A DNA stretch of 10,237 bases from a bacterium (GTDB lineage: Bacteria; Bdellovibrionota_C; UBA2361; SZUA-149). This document shows, piece by piece, positions 1 through 9,640 of this stretch; the first letter of the stretch is position 1, and each line of letters starts with the position of its first letter. The stretch is taken from assembly GCA_003230795.1 (NCBI GenBank), contig QIGM01000413.1, positions 1 to 10,237 on the forward strand. The letters are read 5' to 3'. The notes beneath the pieces were generated by a model. That model made no database searches and had not been told where the DNA came from. It saw only the letters and a list, made by a program, of their open reading frames with translations. The position numbers were made by a program, and so were the translations under genes.

Positions 1-338
1 ACCGGATCGCGGGGCGTACAGACGTTGCCAAACAGGCGGCAATCTTTCGGCTTTTTTAATCCTTTCAGCACTTCCCCGCAAATACAACCTCAGTATTCGG
101 AACTAGCGTTTACCCCGCGTTACGACGCTCCTTATTCTAATTCGGCACGCAAGGAGCGATCTATTCTCTCACTCAGCCATCGGCTTTTGCTCCGATACAC
201 GCTCTTAATCGGCGGTATTTACTTGCCGAATCCGCTTAGATTGACAAAGATTAGCACTTCGAGGCGATGCTGCTAAACTGGCTCGAGTAAGACTGCATTC
301 ATTCAATATTTCTAGACCAAGCCCGGGAGATCTTTTTC
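1..338. other. Left-edge region with no identified gene
   Basis: No gene is recognisable here. On the plus strand a reading frame is open from base 1 to a stop at 274-276. Its only start inside the window is a TTG at 25 with no ribosome binding site, so it could be the tail of a gene entering from the left or chance. The 83 residues after that TTG are rich in Ser, Arg and Leu and match no family I know. The minus strand is broken by stops in every frame. No tRNA-like fold was seen. The last 60 bases are the 5' untranslated region of the next gene. Confidence 0.3.
251..279 (+). promoter_or_regulatory. Possible sigma70-type promoter for the glutamate-synthase-like gene
   Basis: TTAGCA (251-256) and TAAACT (274-279) are separated by 17 bases, and a TG at 271-272 gives an extended -10. 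Each hexamer matches the consensus at four of six positions. A perfect TTGACA lies at 241-246 but has no -10 at a suitable distance. This is a weak, inferred site. Confidence 0.2.
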
Positions 339-1931
339 ATGCGCAAAGAGTTTGTTGTTGGCTCCGTTTTCTACGCGATACTTTGTTGTCTCGCCTATTT
401 CTACTTCCCGCTCTTTCTTTGGTCCTTAGTTTTACTAGGCCCAATACTGTTCCTTGGCTGGTACGACTTCTTTCAAACCAAACACGCGATCAGAAGAAAC
501 TTTCCTTTTCTGGGGCGCGCACGTTACTTGTTCGAGGCGATTCGACCTGAAATTCATCAGTACTTTGTGGAGAACAATTCTGAGGGTGCTCCACTCAACA
601 GAGAAGAAAGAACGGTCGTCTATCAAAGAGCAAAAGACGTTCTCGACACCCTGCCATTTGGGACACAGAAAGACGTCTACCAAGAAGGTTACGAATGGGT
701 AAATCACTCACTCGCTCCCACACACGTAGATTCCAAAGATTTACGAGTTCTCATCGGTGGTCCTGACTGCCAGCAGCCCTATAGCGCAAGCCTCCTAAAT
801 ATTTCCGCAATGAGTTACGGCTCGCTAAGCAAAAACGCTGTCCTCGCTCTCAACGGAGGAGCCAAAGACGGTGGCTTTGCCCACAATACCGGAGAAGGAT
901 CGATCAGTCCTTACCATCTTGAGCCTGGGGGTGATTTGATTTGGCAAATCGGCACGGGATATTTCGGCTGCCGCACACCAGATGGTGACTTCAATGACGA
1001 AGCCTTCCGCAAAAACGCGAATCGCCCTGAAGTGAAAATGATTGAGATCAAGGTATCTCAAGGCGCAAAGCCAGCACATGGTGGTATTCTACCCGCTGAA
1101 AAAGTCGATGTGGAAATTTCGGAAATTCGCGGCGTCCCCATGGGCAAAGACGTGCTCTCTCCGCCCTCTCATAGAACTTTCTCTACGCCAATGGAGATGA
1201 TGAGCTTTATTAAGCGCCTTCGAGAACTCTCGGGCGGCAAGCCGATTGGCTTTAAGCTCTGTGTCGGTAAACGCCGCGAGTTTCTTGCTCTTTGTAAAGC
1301 AATGGAGAAAAGTGGAATCACACCAGACTTCATCGCTGTCGACGGTGGTGAAGGCGGGACAGGAGCTGCGCCCTTAGAATTTTCGAATCATATTGGTGCG
1401 CCGGAAATCGAGGGGCTCATCTTTGTCCATAACGCCTTGGTAGGATTTGGAATCCGCGACCGAATTAAAATCCTCACCATGGGGAAGGTCACAACCGGAT
1501 TTGGAATGATCAAGCGCCTGTCTCTTGGTGCAGATTTAATATACTCCGCTCGTGCAATGATGTTAGCTCTTGGGTGCATCCAGGCGCTAAAATGTAACAG
1601 CAACCATTGCCCCACAGGTGTCGCGACACAGAACCCTCATCTCGTTGCAGGGCTCGTTGTTGGTGATAAAAGAACCAGAGTGGCAACATATCACCGCAAC
1701 ACGATTCATAGTGTCGCTGAGATAATGGGAGCTATGGGGATCTCGGAGTCCTCAGAGCTTAGGCCTTGGCACATCATGCGTCGAGTCGACCCGACCGCAA
1801 TTCGACATTATGGTGAGTTGTTTAGTTATTTGAAATCAGGAGACTTGTGCTCAGATTCACCCCCCGCTACCTACGCTCGCGCACTTCACGCCGCTTCCGC
1901 TGAGACGTTTCGGCATCTTGCCGACGTCTAA
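339..1931 (+). CDS. FMN-binding glutamate synthase family protein with membrane anchor
   Basis: A 530-residue protein of the stand-alone glutamate synthase central/FMN domain family (YerD-like). Residues about 5-43 are strongly hydrophobic and probably form one or two membrane segments, so the FMN domain should sit on the cytoplasmic face. Family marks include AMSYGSLS (157-164), NTGEG (183-187), SQGAKPAHGG (240-249), VDGGEGGTG (334-342) and TMGKV (380-384). Cysteines 413, 419 and 424 in the C-x5-C-x4-C-P pattern match the 3Fe-4S ligands of glutamate synthase. The N-terminal glutaminase domain and its nucleophilic cysteine are absent, so it cannot release ammonia from glutamine by itself; the physiological reaction of this family is not settled. 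The ATG at 339 is preceded by GGGAGA at 325-330, a good ribosome binding site. It is probably a single-gene unit, with the next gene converging. Confidence 0.92.
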   Translation: MRKEFVVGSVFYAILCCLAYFYFPLFLWSLVLLGPILFLGWYDFFQTKHAIRRNFPFLGRARYLFEAIRPEIHQYFVENNSEGAPLNREERTVVYQRAKDVLDTLPFGTQKDVYQEGYEWVNHSLAPTHVDSKDLRVLIGGPDCQQPYSASLLNISAMSYGSLSKNAVLALNGGAKDGGFAHNTGEGSISPYHLEPGGDLIWQIGTGYFGCRTPDGDFNDEAFRKNANRPEVKMIEIKVSQGAKPAHGGILPAEKVDVEISEIRGVPMGKDVLSPPSHRTFSTPMEMMSFIKRLRELSGGKPIGFKLCVGKRREFLALCKAMEKSGITPDFIAVDGGEGGTGAAPLEFSNHIGAPEIEGLIFVHNALVGFGIRDRIKILTMGKVTTGFGMIKRLSLGADLIYSARAMMLALGCIQALKCNSNHCPTGVATQNPHLVAGLVVGDKRTRVATYHRNTIHSVAEIMGAMGISESSELRPWHIMRRVDPTAIRHYGELFSYLKSGDLCSDSPPATYARALHAASAETFRHLADV

Positions 1932-1989
1932 TTGCGTTGCGTTTCGACATGTCGTGGATTTTCAGACGATAGTTAAGAATGGACAGGCG

Positions 1990-2682
1990 CTAGACTGCGT
2001 CGTCGTCTTTTTCCGTGAGCTTCTTTCGCACTCTCTCGCTCGCACCTTGGTAACCGCTCTCGTCTGACGGCTTAAGTGGATTTCGCTTGCTCGTTCTATC
2101 TTCTACCGTTTCGTAGAAGGTACTCATGGACTCCCCGGCTACGGCCTTAAACTGGGCATTTGCTTCGAGAAGGTTCTTAGATATTTTTTTCGGTTCCTTG
2201 CCTGCTGCTTTTTGCGCAGCTCGCTTATCAATCTCATTCAGCATGCTCTCAACCACTACACCTGATGCCGCAGCCAAACGATGATCTGCATTGCGACGTT
2301 TCACCATCGCAGCAATAGCAGATGTTTCGGAAACACCCTGAACCGAAAACGGCGCAATGAGGAAGCCATCAGCGCCTGCAATCAAATTATTCGCCAAGGT
2401 AGACGCAAAACTTTCATCCCCTCGAAAGACTAGAATAAAAGCTGCGCCCTTCGCGGCCTTCACCTTCTTAAGCGATCCAAAAAATGCTTGGGCATTCAGA
2501 TCGCCAAACACTGCCGAAACAAACACTACATCGATATTGTGACTCATCCCATTCACGTCACGAAGGGCTTCGCCGAACGAGGACGCAGTCACCACCCGAT
2601 TGTAGACGTCAGAGCCATGCAAGGCCTGTCGCAGGACGTTGCGCATGGAGGTCTCAGAATCGACAATTAAGGCAGATAGCAT
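1990..2682 (-). CDS. Receiver-like protein lacking the phosphoacceptor Asp (pseudo-receiver)
   Basis: A 230-residue protein. Residues 1-115 look like a CheY-type receiver: LIVDSE (5-10) gives the first strand and one acidic residue, IDVVFV (50-55) the third strand, AFILVF (81-86) the fourth, and GADGFLIAPF (103-112) the fifth with its Pro-Phe. The phosphoacceptor position after IDVVFV is Ser56, the switch Ser/Thr position is Phe86, and the conserved Lys before Pro111 is Ala110. Phosphorylation in the usual way is therefore unlikely. The C-terminal half (about 130-230) is Ala-, Lys- and Glu-rich and charged, with no DNA-binding or enzymatic domain I recognise, ending in an acidic DDD tail. It could act as a protein-interaction adaptor. 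Start: the ATG at 2682 has only a weak upstream AGG, so start choice is moderately certain. It lies downstream of the rRNA operon terminator, so it should have its own promoter. Confidence 0.75.
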   Translation of the reverse strand: MLSALIVDSETSMRNVLRQALHGSDVYNRVVTASSFGEALRDVNGMSHNIDVVFVSAVFGDLNAQAFFGSLKKVKAAKGAAFILVFRGDESFASTLANNLIAGADGFLIAPFSVQGVSETSAIAAMVKRRNADHRLAAASGVVVESMLNEIDKRAAQKAAGKEPKKISKNLLEANAQFKAVAGESMSTFYETVEDRTSKRNPLKPSDESGYQGASERVRKKLTEKDDDAV

Positions 2683-2752
2683 GCCTATAGTATCGAAATA
2701 TCTTTGGATTTTCTTGAGACCTCGGCTCAGATCGCCCCTAGCAAGCAGTGAA

Positions 2753-2762
2753 GTTCATGAAC
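2753..2762. promoter_or_regulatory. Perfect 10-base palindrome upstream of the pseudo-receiver gene
   Basis: GTTCATGAAC is a perfect palindrome about 70 bases upstream of the start at 2682, in the non-coding gap between that gene and the rRNA terminator. It could be an operator, but a 10-base palindrome can occur by chance. The rest of 2683-2886 shows no gene. TACTAT just upstream of the ATG could be a -10 box giving a nearly leaderless message, but no matching -35 is seen. Confidence 0.15.
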
Positions 2763-2886
2763 CATCTAGGATTCCCACGTATCTAGGGTAAATAAGCCGA
2801 AAACATCAAATTTCCGGGGCAGTCTTAAACCATCCTGGCGCAATAGATTCAAGAATCGACGCTCGCGCAAACGCAGAGCCACAAAC

Positions 2887-2923
2887 AAAAAAACCCTCCT
2901 AAAGCTTTCCAGCTTAAGGAGGG
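2887..2923 (-). terminator. Intrinsic terminator of the rRNA operon
   Basis: Read on the minus strand, a 13-base arm (2923-2911) pairs with 2906-2894 with one mismatch and a four-base loop (2910-2907). It is followed directly by seven T residues (2893-2887). It lies 16 bases beyond the 3' end of 5S. There is no T-tract on the plus side, so it acts in the operon direction only and insulates the gene at 1990-2682. Confidence 0.93.
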
Positions 2924-2938
2924 TAAAGAAACTAAAAA

Positions 2939-3049
<111 letters not shown>

Positions 3050-3076
3050 AAATCCTTGATGTCAATCTGACACCGA

Positions 3077-3139
3077 AAGATGAGCACGATTAAAAAAAAA
3101 GAACATCTCAATTGTAAGCTACTCAAGAGACTTTAGAGT
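3077..3139 (-). repeat. 3' arm of the pre-23S processing stalk
   Basis: Three segments just after 23S are perfect complements, in the proper nested order, of segments just before 23S: 3127-3139 with 6962-6974 (13 bp), 3095-3111 with 6990-7006 (17 bp), and 3077-3090 with 7090-7103 (14 bp). They would fold into a long stalk enclosing pre-23S, the usual RNase III substrate. The pairings are seen directly; cleavage by RNase III is inferred from known pre-rRNA maturation. Confidence 0.85.
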
Positions 3140-3338
3140 GTCACTCCCCGTCCTGTCGGTAACGATTAGCTTTGCGACAGTGTTTGGAGATCAAAAGAGA
3201 GAAAATGAAGGCTCACGGCTTATTAGTACTAGTCAGCTACATGCATTACTGCACTTCCACCTCTAGCCTATCAACGTCCTGGTCTAGGACGAGCCTTAAG
3301 TCCTCCCGAAGGAGGAAGGGAAAACTAGTCTTAGGGTT

Positions 3339-3371
<33 letters not shown>

Positions 3372-3606
3372 ATTCCATGCGTAGCTACCCAGCTATGCTC
3401 TTGGTAGAACAACTGGTACACCAGAGGCATGTCCATTCCGGTCCTCTCGTACTAGGAACAGATCCCTTCAATTTTCCTACGCCCACAGCAGATAGGGACC
3501 GAACTGTCTCACGACGTTCTAAACCCAGCTCGCGTGCCACTTTCATCGGCGAACAGCCGAACCCTTGGGACCCGCTTCAGCCCCAGGATGTGACGAGCCG
3601 ACATCG

Positions 3607-4265
<659 letters not shown>

Positions 4266-4659
4266 CATTAATGTTAGCTCTGCATCCATGCATTGCCCTG
4301 TAAACTCTAAAAGTTTACATGCTTCTAGTCGCCTAGAAGATCAGACTATATCATCATCCTAAACCAATATGGTTTAGGAGTTCGGCGTGTAGTCGTTGAG
4401 GGGTTATAGCGTGTAACACGCCAGAGAACTTCCCTGCTGATTGCCCGCACTGAACAGATTGTCACCAACTGTCACTCAAAATGAGTTCCGGCTGGTACTG
4501 TCAGATACTAAATCCCTTCATCTCCTTCGCGCGCTCGGAAGTCGATTAGAGAACGGGTGTTCCAGCATATAGCCAAATTTGCCTTAGACGTTACCGTCTA
4601 AGCGCCCCTAGTTGTTTTTTTTGTCCTAGGATAAGAAGGACAGGACGGCCATTAAGTTA
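4266..4659 (-). ncRNA. Group I intron in 23S rRNA after U2262 (helix beside the P-loop)
   Basis: A 394-nt insertion between GGUCGCCU (U2262 at 4660) and CCUAAAGAG (C2263 at 4265). Removing it restores the conserved stem CGCCUCC/GGAGGCG. P1: exon CGCCU pairs with guide GGGCG (4607-4603), with U-G at the splice site. P2 is a perfect 8-bp hairpin with a GUAA loop (4602-4583). P is AUGCUGGAACACC (4568-4556), Q is AAUCAGCAGGGAAG (4442-4429), R includes CAACGACUACACGCC (4398-4384), and S is GAUGAUAUAGUC (4355-4344). P8 is a perfect 10-bp hairpin (4379-4357), and P9 is a 7-bp hairpin with a GCGA loop (4339-4322), followed by a second hairpin. The last intron base is G (4266), as expected. P10 is weak: only one pair is visible. 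There is no open frame for a homing endonuclease. The core looks typical of bacterial group I introns; subgroup not assigned. Confidence 0.95.
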
Positions 4660-4944
4660 AGGCGACCGCCCCAGTCAAACTACCCACCAGACGCTGTTCC
4701 TGAGAAGGATTCACTTCTCGAGGTTAGAATACAAAGAATACAAGGGTGGTATTTCAAGGGTGACTCCACAGCTGCTAGCGCAACTGCTTCAAAGTCTCCC
4801 ACCTATCCTACACATGCATCCCCCGTACTCAGCGCCAAGCTGTAGTAAAGGTCCACGGGGTCTTTCCGTCTTGCTGCGGGTAGTGCGCATCTTCACGCAC
4901 AATTCAATTTCACTGAGACCGTTGTTGAGACAGTGGGGAAGTCG

Positions 4945-5015
<71 letters not shown>

Positions 5016-5111
5016 GCTTCGGTTCAAAGCTTCGCACCGAAGTGCTGACTAATCCCCTTAACCTTCCGGCACCGGGCAGGCGTCAGACCCTATACATCCT
5101 CTTACGAGTTA

Positions 5112-5142
<31 letters not shown>

Positions 5143-6431
5143 TACCCCCTGGTATTTGCAACCCTCTCCAGCTCAAGACGCGAAGTCTATCACCAAAAAG
5201 GGCCAGCCTTCTCCCGAAGTTACGGCTGCAATTTGCCTAGTTCCTTAACAACGGTTTTCTCAAGCGCCTTAGTATTCTCTACCTACCCACCTGAGTTGGT
5301 TTGGGGTACGGGTACATGTATCTAAACTTAGAGGCTTTTCTTGGAAGCATGGCATCAGTGACTTCTCCTTGAGCAAAGCTCGCAGATGGTCTCGTATCTC
5401 GACCTATACGCTGAGCGGATTTACCTACTCAACAGCCTACATACTTTCCCCGGCATATCCATTAACCGGTACACTTAGCCTTCTCCGTCCCCCCATCGCG
5501 CGATACACGCAGTACAGGAATATTAACCTGTTGTCCATCACCTACGCCTTTCGACCTCGGCTTAGGACCCGACTAACCCTGAGCGGATGATCCTGGCTCA
5601 GGAACCCTTGGGTTTTCGGCGACAAGGCTCTTCACCTTGTTTATCGTTACTCATGTCAGCATATTCACTTGTTAACAGTCCACAGGTTCTTGCAATCCTG
5701 CTTCATCCCGGTTAACAACGCTCCTCTACCATGCACATAGTGCATCCGCAGCTTCGGTATAATGCTTTAGCCCCGCTACATTTTTGGCACAAGGCCGCTT
5801 GACCAGTAAGCTGTTACGCTATTTTTAAAAGGTGGCTGCTTCTAAGCCAACTTCCTGGTTGTCTGAGCGTCCTCACAACCTTAAACACTTAGCATTAATT
5901 TAGGGACCTTAGCTGGCGGTCTGGGTTCTTTCCCTTTCGTCCGCGGACCTTGTCATCCGCGGGCTGACTGCCGTGCTCGACTACAGTGGTATTCGGAGGC
6001 TATTTGGGTTTGGTAAGCTGGTAAGCCCCCTAGCCCAGTAAGTGCTCTACCCCCACTGCATATACACGACGCTATACCTAAATATATTTCGAGGAGAACC
6101 AGCTATCTCCAGGTTTGATTAGCCTTTCACTCCGATCCACAGCTCATCCGATAACTTTTCAACGTTACCCGGTTCGGTCCTCCACTCGGTGTTACCCGAG
6201 CTTCAACCTGGCCATGGATAGATCACCTGGCTTCGGGTCTACCCCCAGTGACTAAGTCGCCCTATTAAGACTCGCTTTCGCTTCGGCTCCGTCTTACGAC
6301 TTAACCTTGCCACTGAGGCGTAACTCACTGACCCATGATGCAAGAGGTACGCCGTCGCACGTGTCCCGAAGGACATAGTGCTTCGACTGCTTGTAAACAT
6401 ACGGTTTCAGGATCTATTTCATTCCCCTCTC

Positions 6432-6462
<31 letters not shown>

Positions 6463-6481
6463 AGTTCGCTATCGGTCGTTC

Positions 6482-6520
<39 letters not shown>

Positions 6521-6961
6521 AGCAAGGTTCCACGTGTCTCGCTGTACTCAGGAACGTACTCACCGCCATTATGAATTTCGTTTACGGGGCTATCACCGTC
6601 TATGGCTGAGCTTCCCAACTCAATTCAACTATCCACTTTGGTCGGCTTTGTTGTACGCCCTACAACCCCAGAAGAACCGAAGTTCGTCTGGTTTGGGCTA
6701 TTCCCAGTTCGCTCACCGCTACTATGGGAATCTCTATTGATTTCTCTTCCTCAGGGTAATTAGATGTTTCAGTTCCCCTGGTTAGCCCTCCCTAAGGAGT
6801 AACTCGGTGTTAGCCGAGCTGGGTTCCCCCATTCAGAAATAACCGGATCAGTGCCTGATTAGCGGCTCCCCGATTCTTATCGCAGCTTATCCACGTCTTT
6901 CGTCGCCTCTGAACGCCAAGGCATCCCCCGTATGCTCTTAGTAACTTCATTTTCTCATGAA

Positions 6962-7103
6962 ACTCTAAAGTCTCATCAGTCGCCTACGCTTGAGATGTTC
7001 TTTTTTCTCAGTAAAACTTTCGTTTTTTGCGATCGCCGCTTCAAACAAGGACTCGTCATCCCCATTTACGCGCACGATCGCGATTTTTTATCGTGCTCAT
7101 CTT
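6962..7103 (-). repeat. 5' arm of the pre-23S processing stalk
   Basis: Segments 7103-7090, 7006-6990 and 6974-6962 (minus strand) are perfect complements of the three segments downstream of 23S at 3077-3139. Between the outer two, about 80 bases on this side only form a side branch containing two GCGATCG-type palindromes. This stalk brings the two ends of pre-23S together for processing. Confidence 0.85.
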
Positions 7104-7119
7104 CCCGTACCAAATTGTC

Positions 7120-7197
7120 AAAAAACGTGACTCCTACAATCAGAGTCTTTTTTTACTCGAAGTAAAACTTCTACTTCGTTAAAAAGGCGAAGCCTTT
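7120..7197 (-). other. Three tandem hairpins in the rRNA spacer, two terminator-like
   Basis: On the minus strand: AAAGGC/GCCTTT at 7197-7183 followed by T residues; CGAAGTA/TACTTCG at 7178-7158; and GACTC/GAGTC at 7147-7129 followed by ACG and six T residues (7125-7120). The first and third resemble weak intrinsic terminators in the middle of an operon that must be read through, consistent with rRNA antitermination or a role in processing. Confidence 0.5.
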
Positions 7198-7350
7198 CAA
7201 TTACTGGCGAATCTAATAATCCACCCTAACTGACAGTCCTCGCCTACTATTTCTGGGGACGATCTTTTTTCCATCCCTCTAAAAACGCCCAGCAAAATAT
7301 TGCTGCAAATAAGAACGCTAAAAAATAGCGATCCCCATTCGAGGCGTAAG

Positions 7351-7362
7351 TAAAAGAGAGCA
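7351..7362 (-). promoter_or_regulatory. Candidate boxA in the spacer
   Basis: The minus strand reads TGCTCTCTTTTA, close to the rRNA antitermination element TGCTCTTTAACA. In E. coli boxA occurs in both leader and spacer, and a similar element is seen here in the leader. The assignment rests on this resemblance and position. Confidence 0.3.
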
Positions 7363-7394
7363 GGCGCTTGGCGCAACAGTAAATAAACGCTGTT

Positions 7395-7432
7395 GGACGT
7401 ATCGTATAAAAAGCTGCGCTATTGTAATTCAG
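7395..7432 (-). repeat. 3' arm of the pre-16S processing stalk
   Basis: CTGAATTAC (7432-7424), GCGCAGCT (7419-7412) and ACGTCC (7400-7395) pair in nested order with GTGATTCAG (9147-9139, one G-U), AGCTGCGC (9197-9190) and GGACGT (9223-9218) in the leader. A further AT-rich inner helix is possible. Together they enclose 16S in the expected stalk. Confidence 0.7.
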
Positions 7433-7500
7433 TCCTAATATCGGTGAGTCCAATAAAAGAAAGGTCAGCCCTCTGACAATTTCTATTATGGAAACTCCCT

Positions 7501-9035
<1,535 letters not shown>

Positions 9036-9068
9036 GATTTAAATTCTGCTGCTTGCATCAACATTATT

Positions 9069-9090
9069 CTCTCTGCCGAAGCAGTGAGAG
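9069..9090 (-). other. Leader hairpin with UUCG loop just before 16S
   Basis: On the minus strand CTCTC-AC-TGC-TTCG-GCA-GAGAG folds into an 8-bp stem with a two-base bulge and a stable UUCG tetraloop, 34 bases upstream of the mature 16S 5' end. It lies inside the 16S processing stalk, and a maturation or folding role is plausible. Confidence 0.5.
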
Positions 9091-9138
9091 CCCCTTTTGC
9101 CGAAACAAAAAGGAGTGATACTACAAATTCTTTTGGTC

Positions 9139-9223
9139 CTGAATCACAACTCAAAGGACGGAGACATTTTATTGTCTTCGTCTTTATACGCGCAGCTGAT
9201 TTGAATACGTCGTTCAGACGTCC
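9139..9223 (-). repeat. 5' arm of the pre-16S processing stalk
   Basis: GGACGT (9223-9218), AGCTGCGC (9197-9190) and GTGATTCAG (9147-9139) are complementary, in nested order, to the segments downstream of 16S at 7395-7432. Between the last two a small AGACA/TGTCT hairpin can form. Confidence 0.7.
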
Positions 9224-9502
9224 AAACCAAGCTCTGCTCTCTTCTACTCATCCTCGAATGTAAAAAAACAAAGAAACAAAACTCACGAAAACGTGTGCAG
9301 CCTAACTCTTGGCCGCCTTCACCCACTACAAAACGGGTTGCAAACGATTTCGGCGGGCTAGTTTGCCCCAGGAGAAAACAAAAAACAAGCTCCTAAGACC
9401 GCTATTTCGCAAATAATTTTTCAGAATTGGGACGGGATTTCCGCCTTAATCTGAGTGTTTCTTACCCCCGTTTCCGAAGGAGGCTCAACATGATCTAAAT
9501 GA

Positions 9503-9514
9503 ATTAAAGAAGCA
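9503..9514 (-). promoter_or_regulatory. Candidate boxA in the rRNA leader
   Basis: The minus strand reads TGCTTCTTTAAT, similar to the antitermination element TGCTCTTTAACA with one extra base. It sits downstream of the candidate promoter and upstream of 16S, the right order for Nus-factor loading. Confidence 0.3.
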
Positions 9515-9607
9515 AGAGTAATATGGGTATTTTTTTGAAGAATTGAACATTATCTGCGTTTCAAAAATACAGGTGTTTTCGGTGATCTGAACCTCCTGAT
9601 TGCGATA

Positions 9608-9636
9608 TTGATACTGGGATTTAATGAGCAATTCAA
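9608..9636 (-). promoter_or_regulatory. Possible rRNA operon promoter
   Basis: TTGAAT (9636-9631) and TATCAA (9613-9608) on the minus strand are separated by 17 bases, starting five bases after the stop codon of the UvrA-like gene. Each hexamer matches the consensus at four of six positions. Other weaker pairings exist in the leader, so this is only the best of several. Confidence 0.25.
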
Positions 9637-9640
9637 CTGG

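Larger units (their letters stand above)
6955..7500 (-). other. 16S-23S internal transcribed spacer, without tRNA genes
   Basis: These 546 bases contain no tRNA on either strand: I found no T-loop GGTTCGAATCC-type motif and no cloverleaf, whereas many bacteria carry Ile and Ala tRNAs here. The spacer holds the 3' arm of the 16S stalk (7395-7432), a candidate boxA (7351-7362), a hairpin at 7290-7305, three tandem terminator-like hairpins (7129-7197) and the 5' arm of the 23S stalk (6962-7103). Confidence 0.85.
9036..9640 (-). other. rRNA operon leader and upstream region
   Basis: This stretch of 605 bases between the UvrA-like gene and 16S has no credible gene. The only longer frame (9144-9326) overlaps the processing-stalk arm. 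It holds a possible promoter just after the UvrA-like stop, a candidate boxA (9503-9514), the 5' arm of the 16S stalk and a UUCG hairpin close to 16S. No clear terminator for the upstream gene is visible. Confidence 0.7.

Noticed and set aside
7029..7036. GCGATCGC octamer, like the cyanobacterial HIP1 repeat
   Set aside because: It occurs once, in a side branch of the 23S stalk, and nothing else in the window suggests a cyanobacterium.
7247..7453. A 68-residue minus-strand frame with a hydrophobic segment in the spacer
   Set aside because: It starts with TTG, has no properly spaced ribosome binding site and overlaps the 16S stalk arm and spacer hairpins, whose base pairing explains the sequence better.
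6955..7500. tRNA-Ile or tRNA-Ala in the spacer
   Set aside because: No T-loop consensus or cloverleaf on either strand.
9144..9326. A 60-residue minus-strand frame in the leader
   Set aside because: It overlaps the 5' arm of the 16S stalk, and neither composition nor start signal supports a gene.
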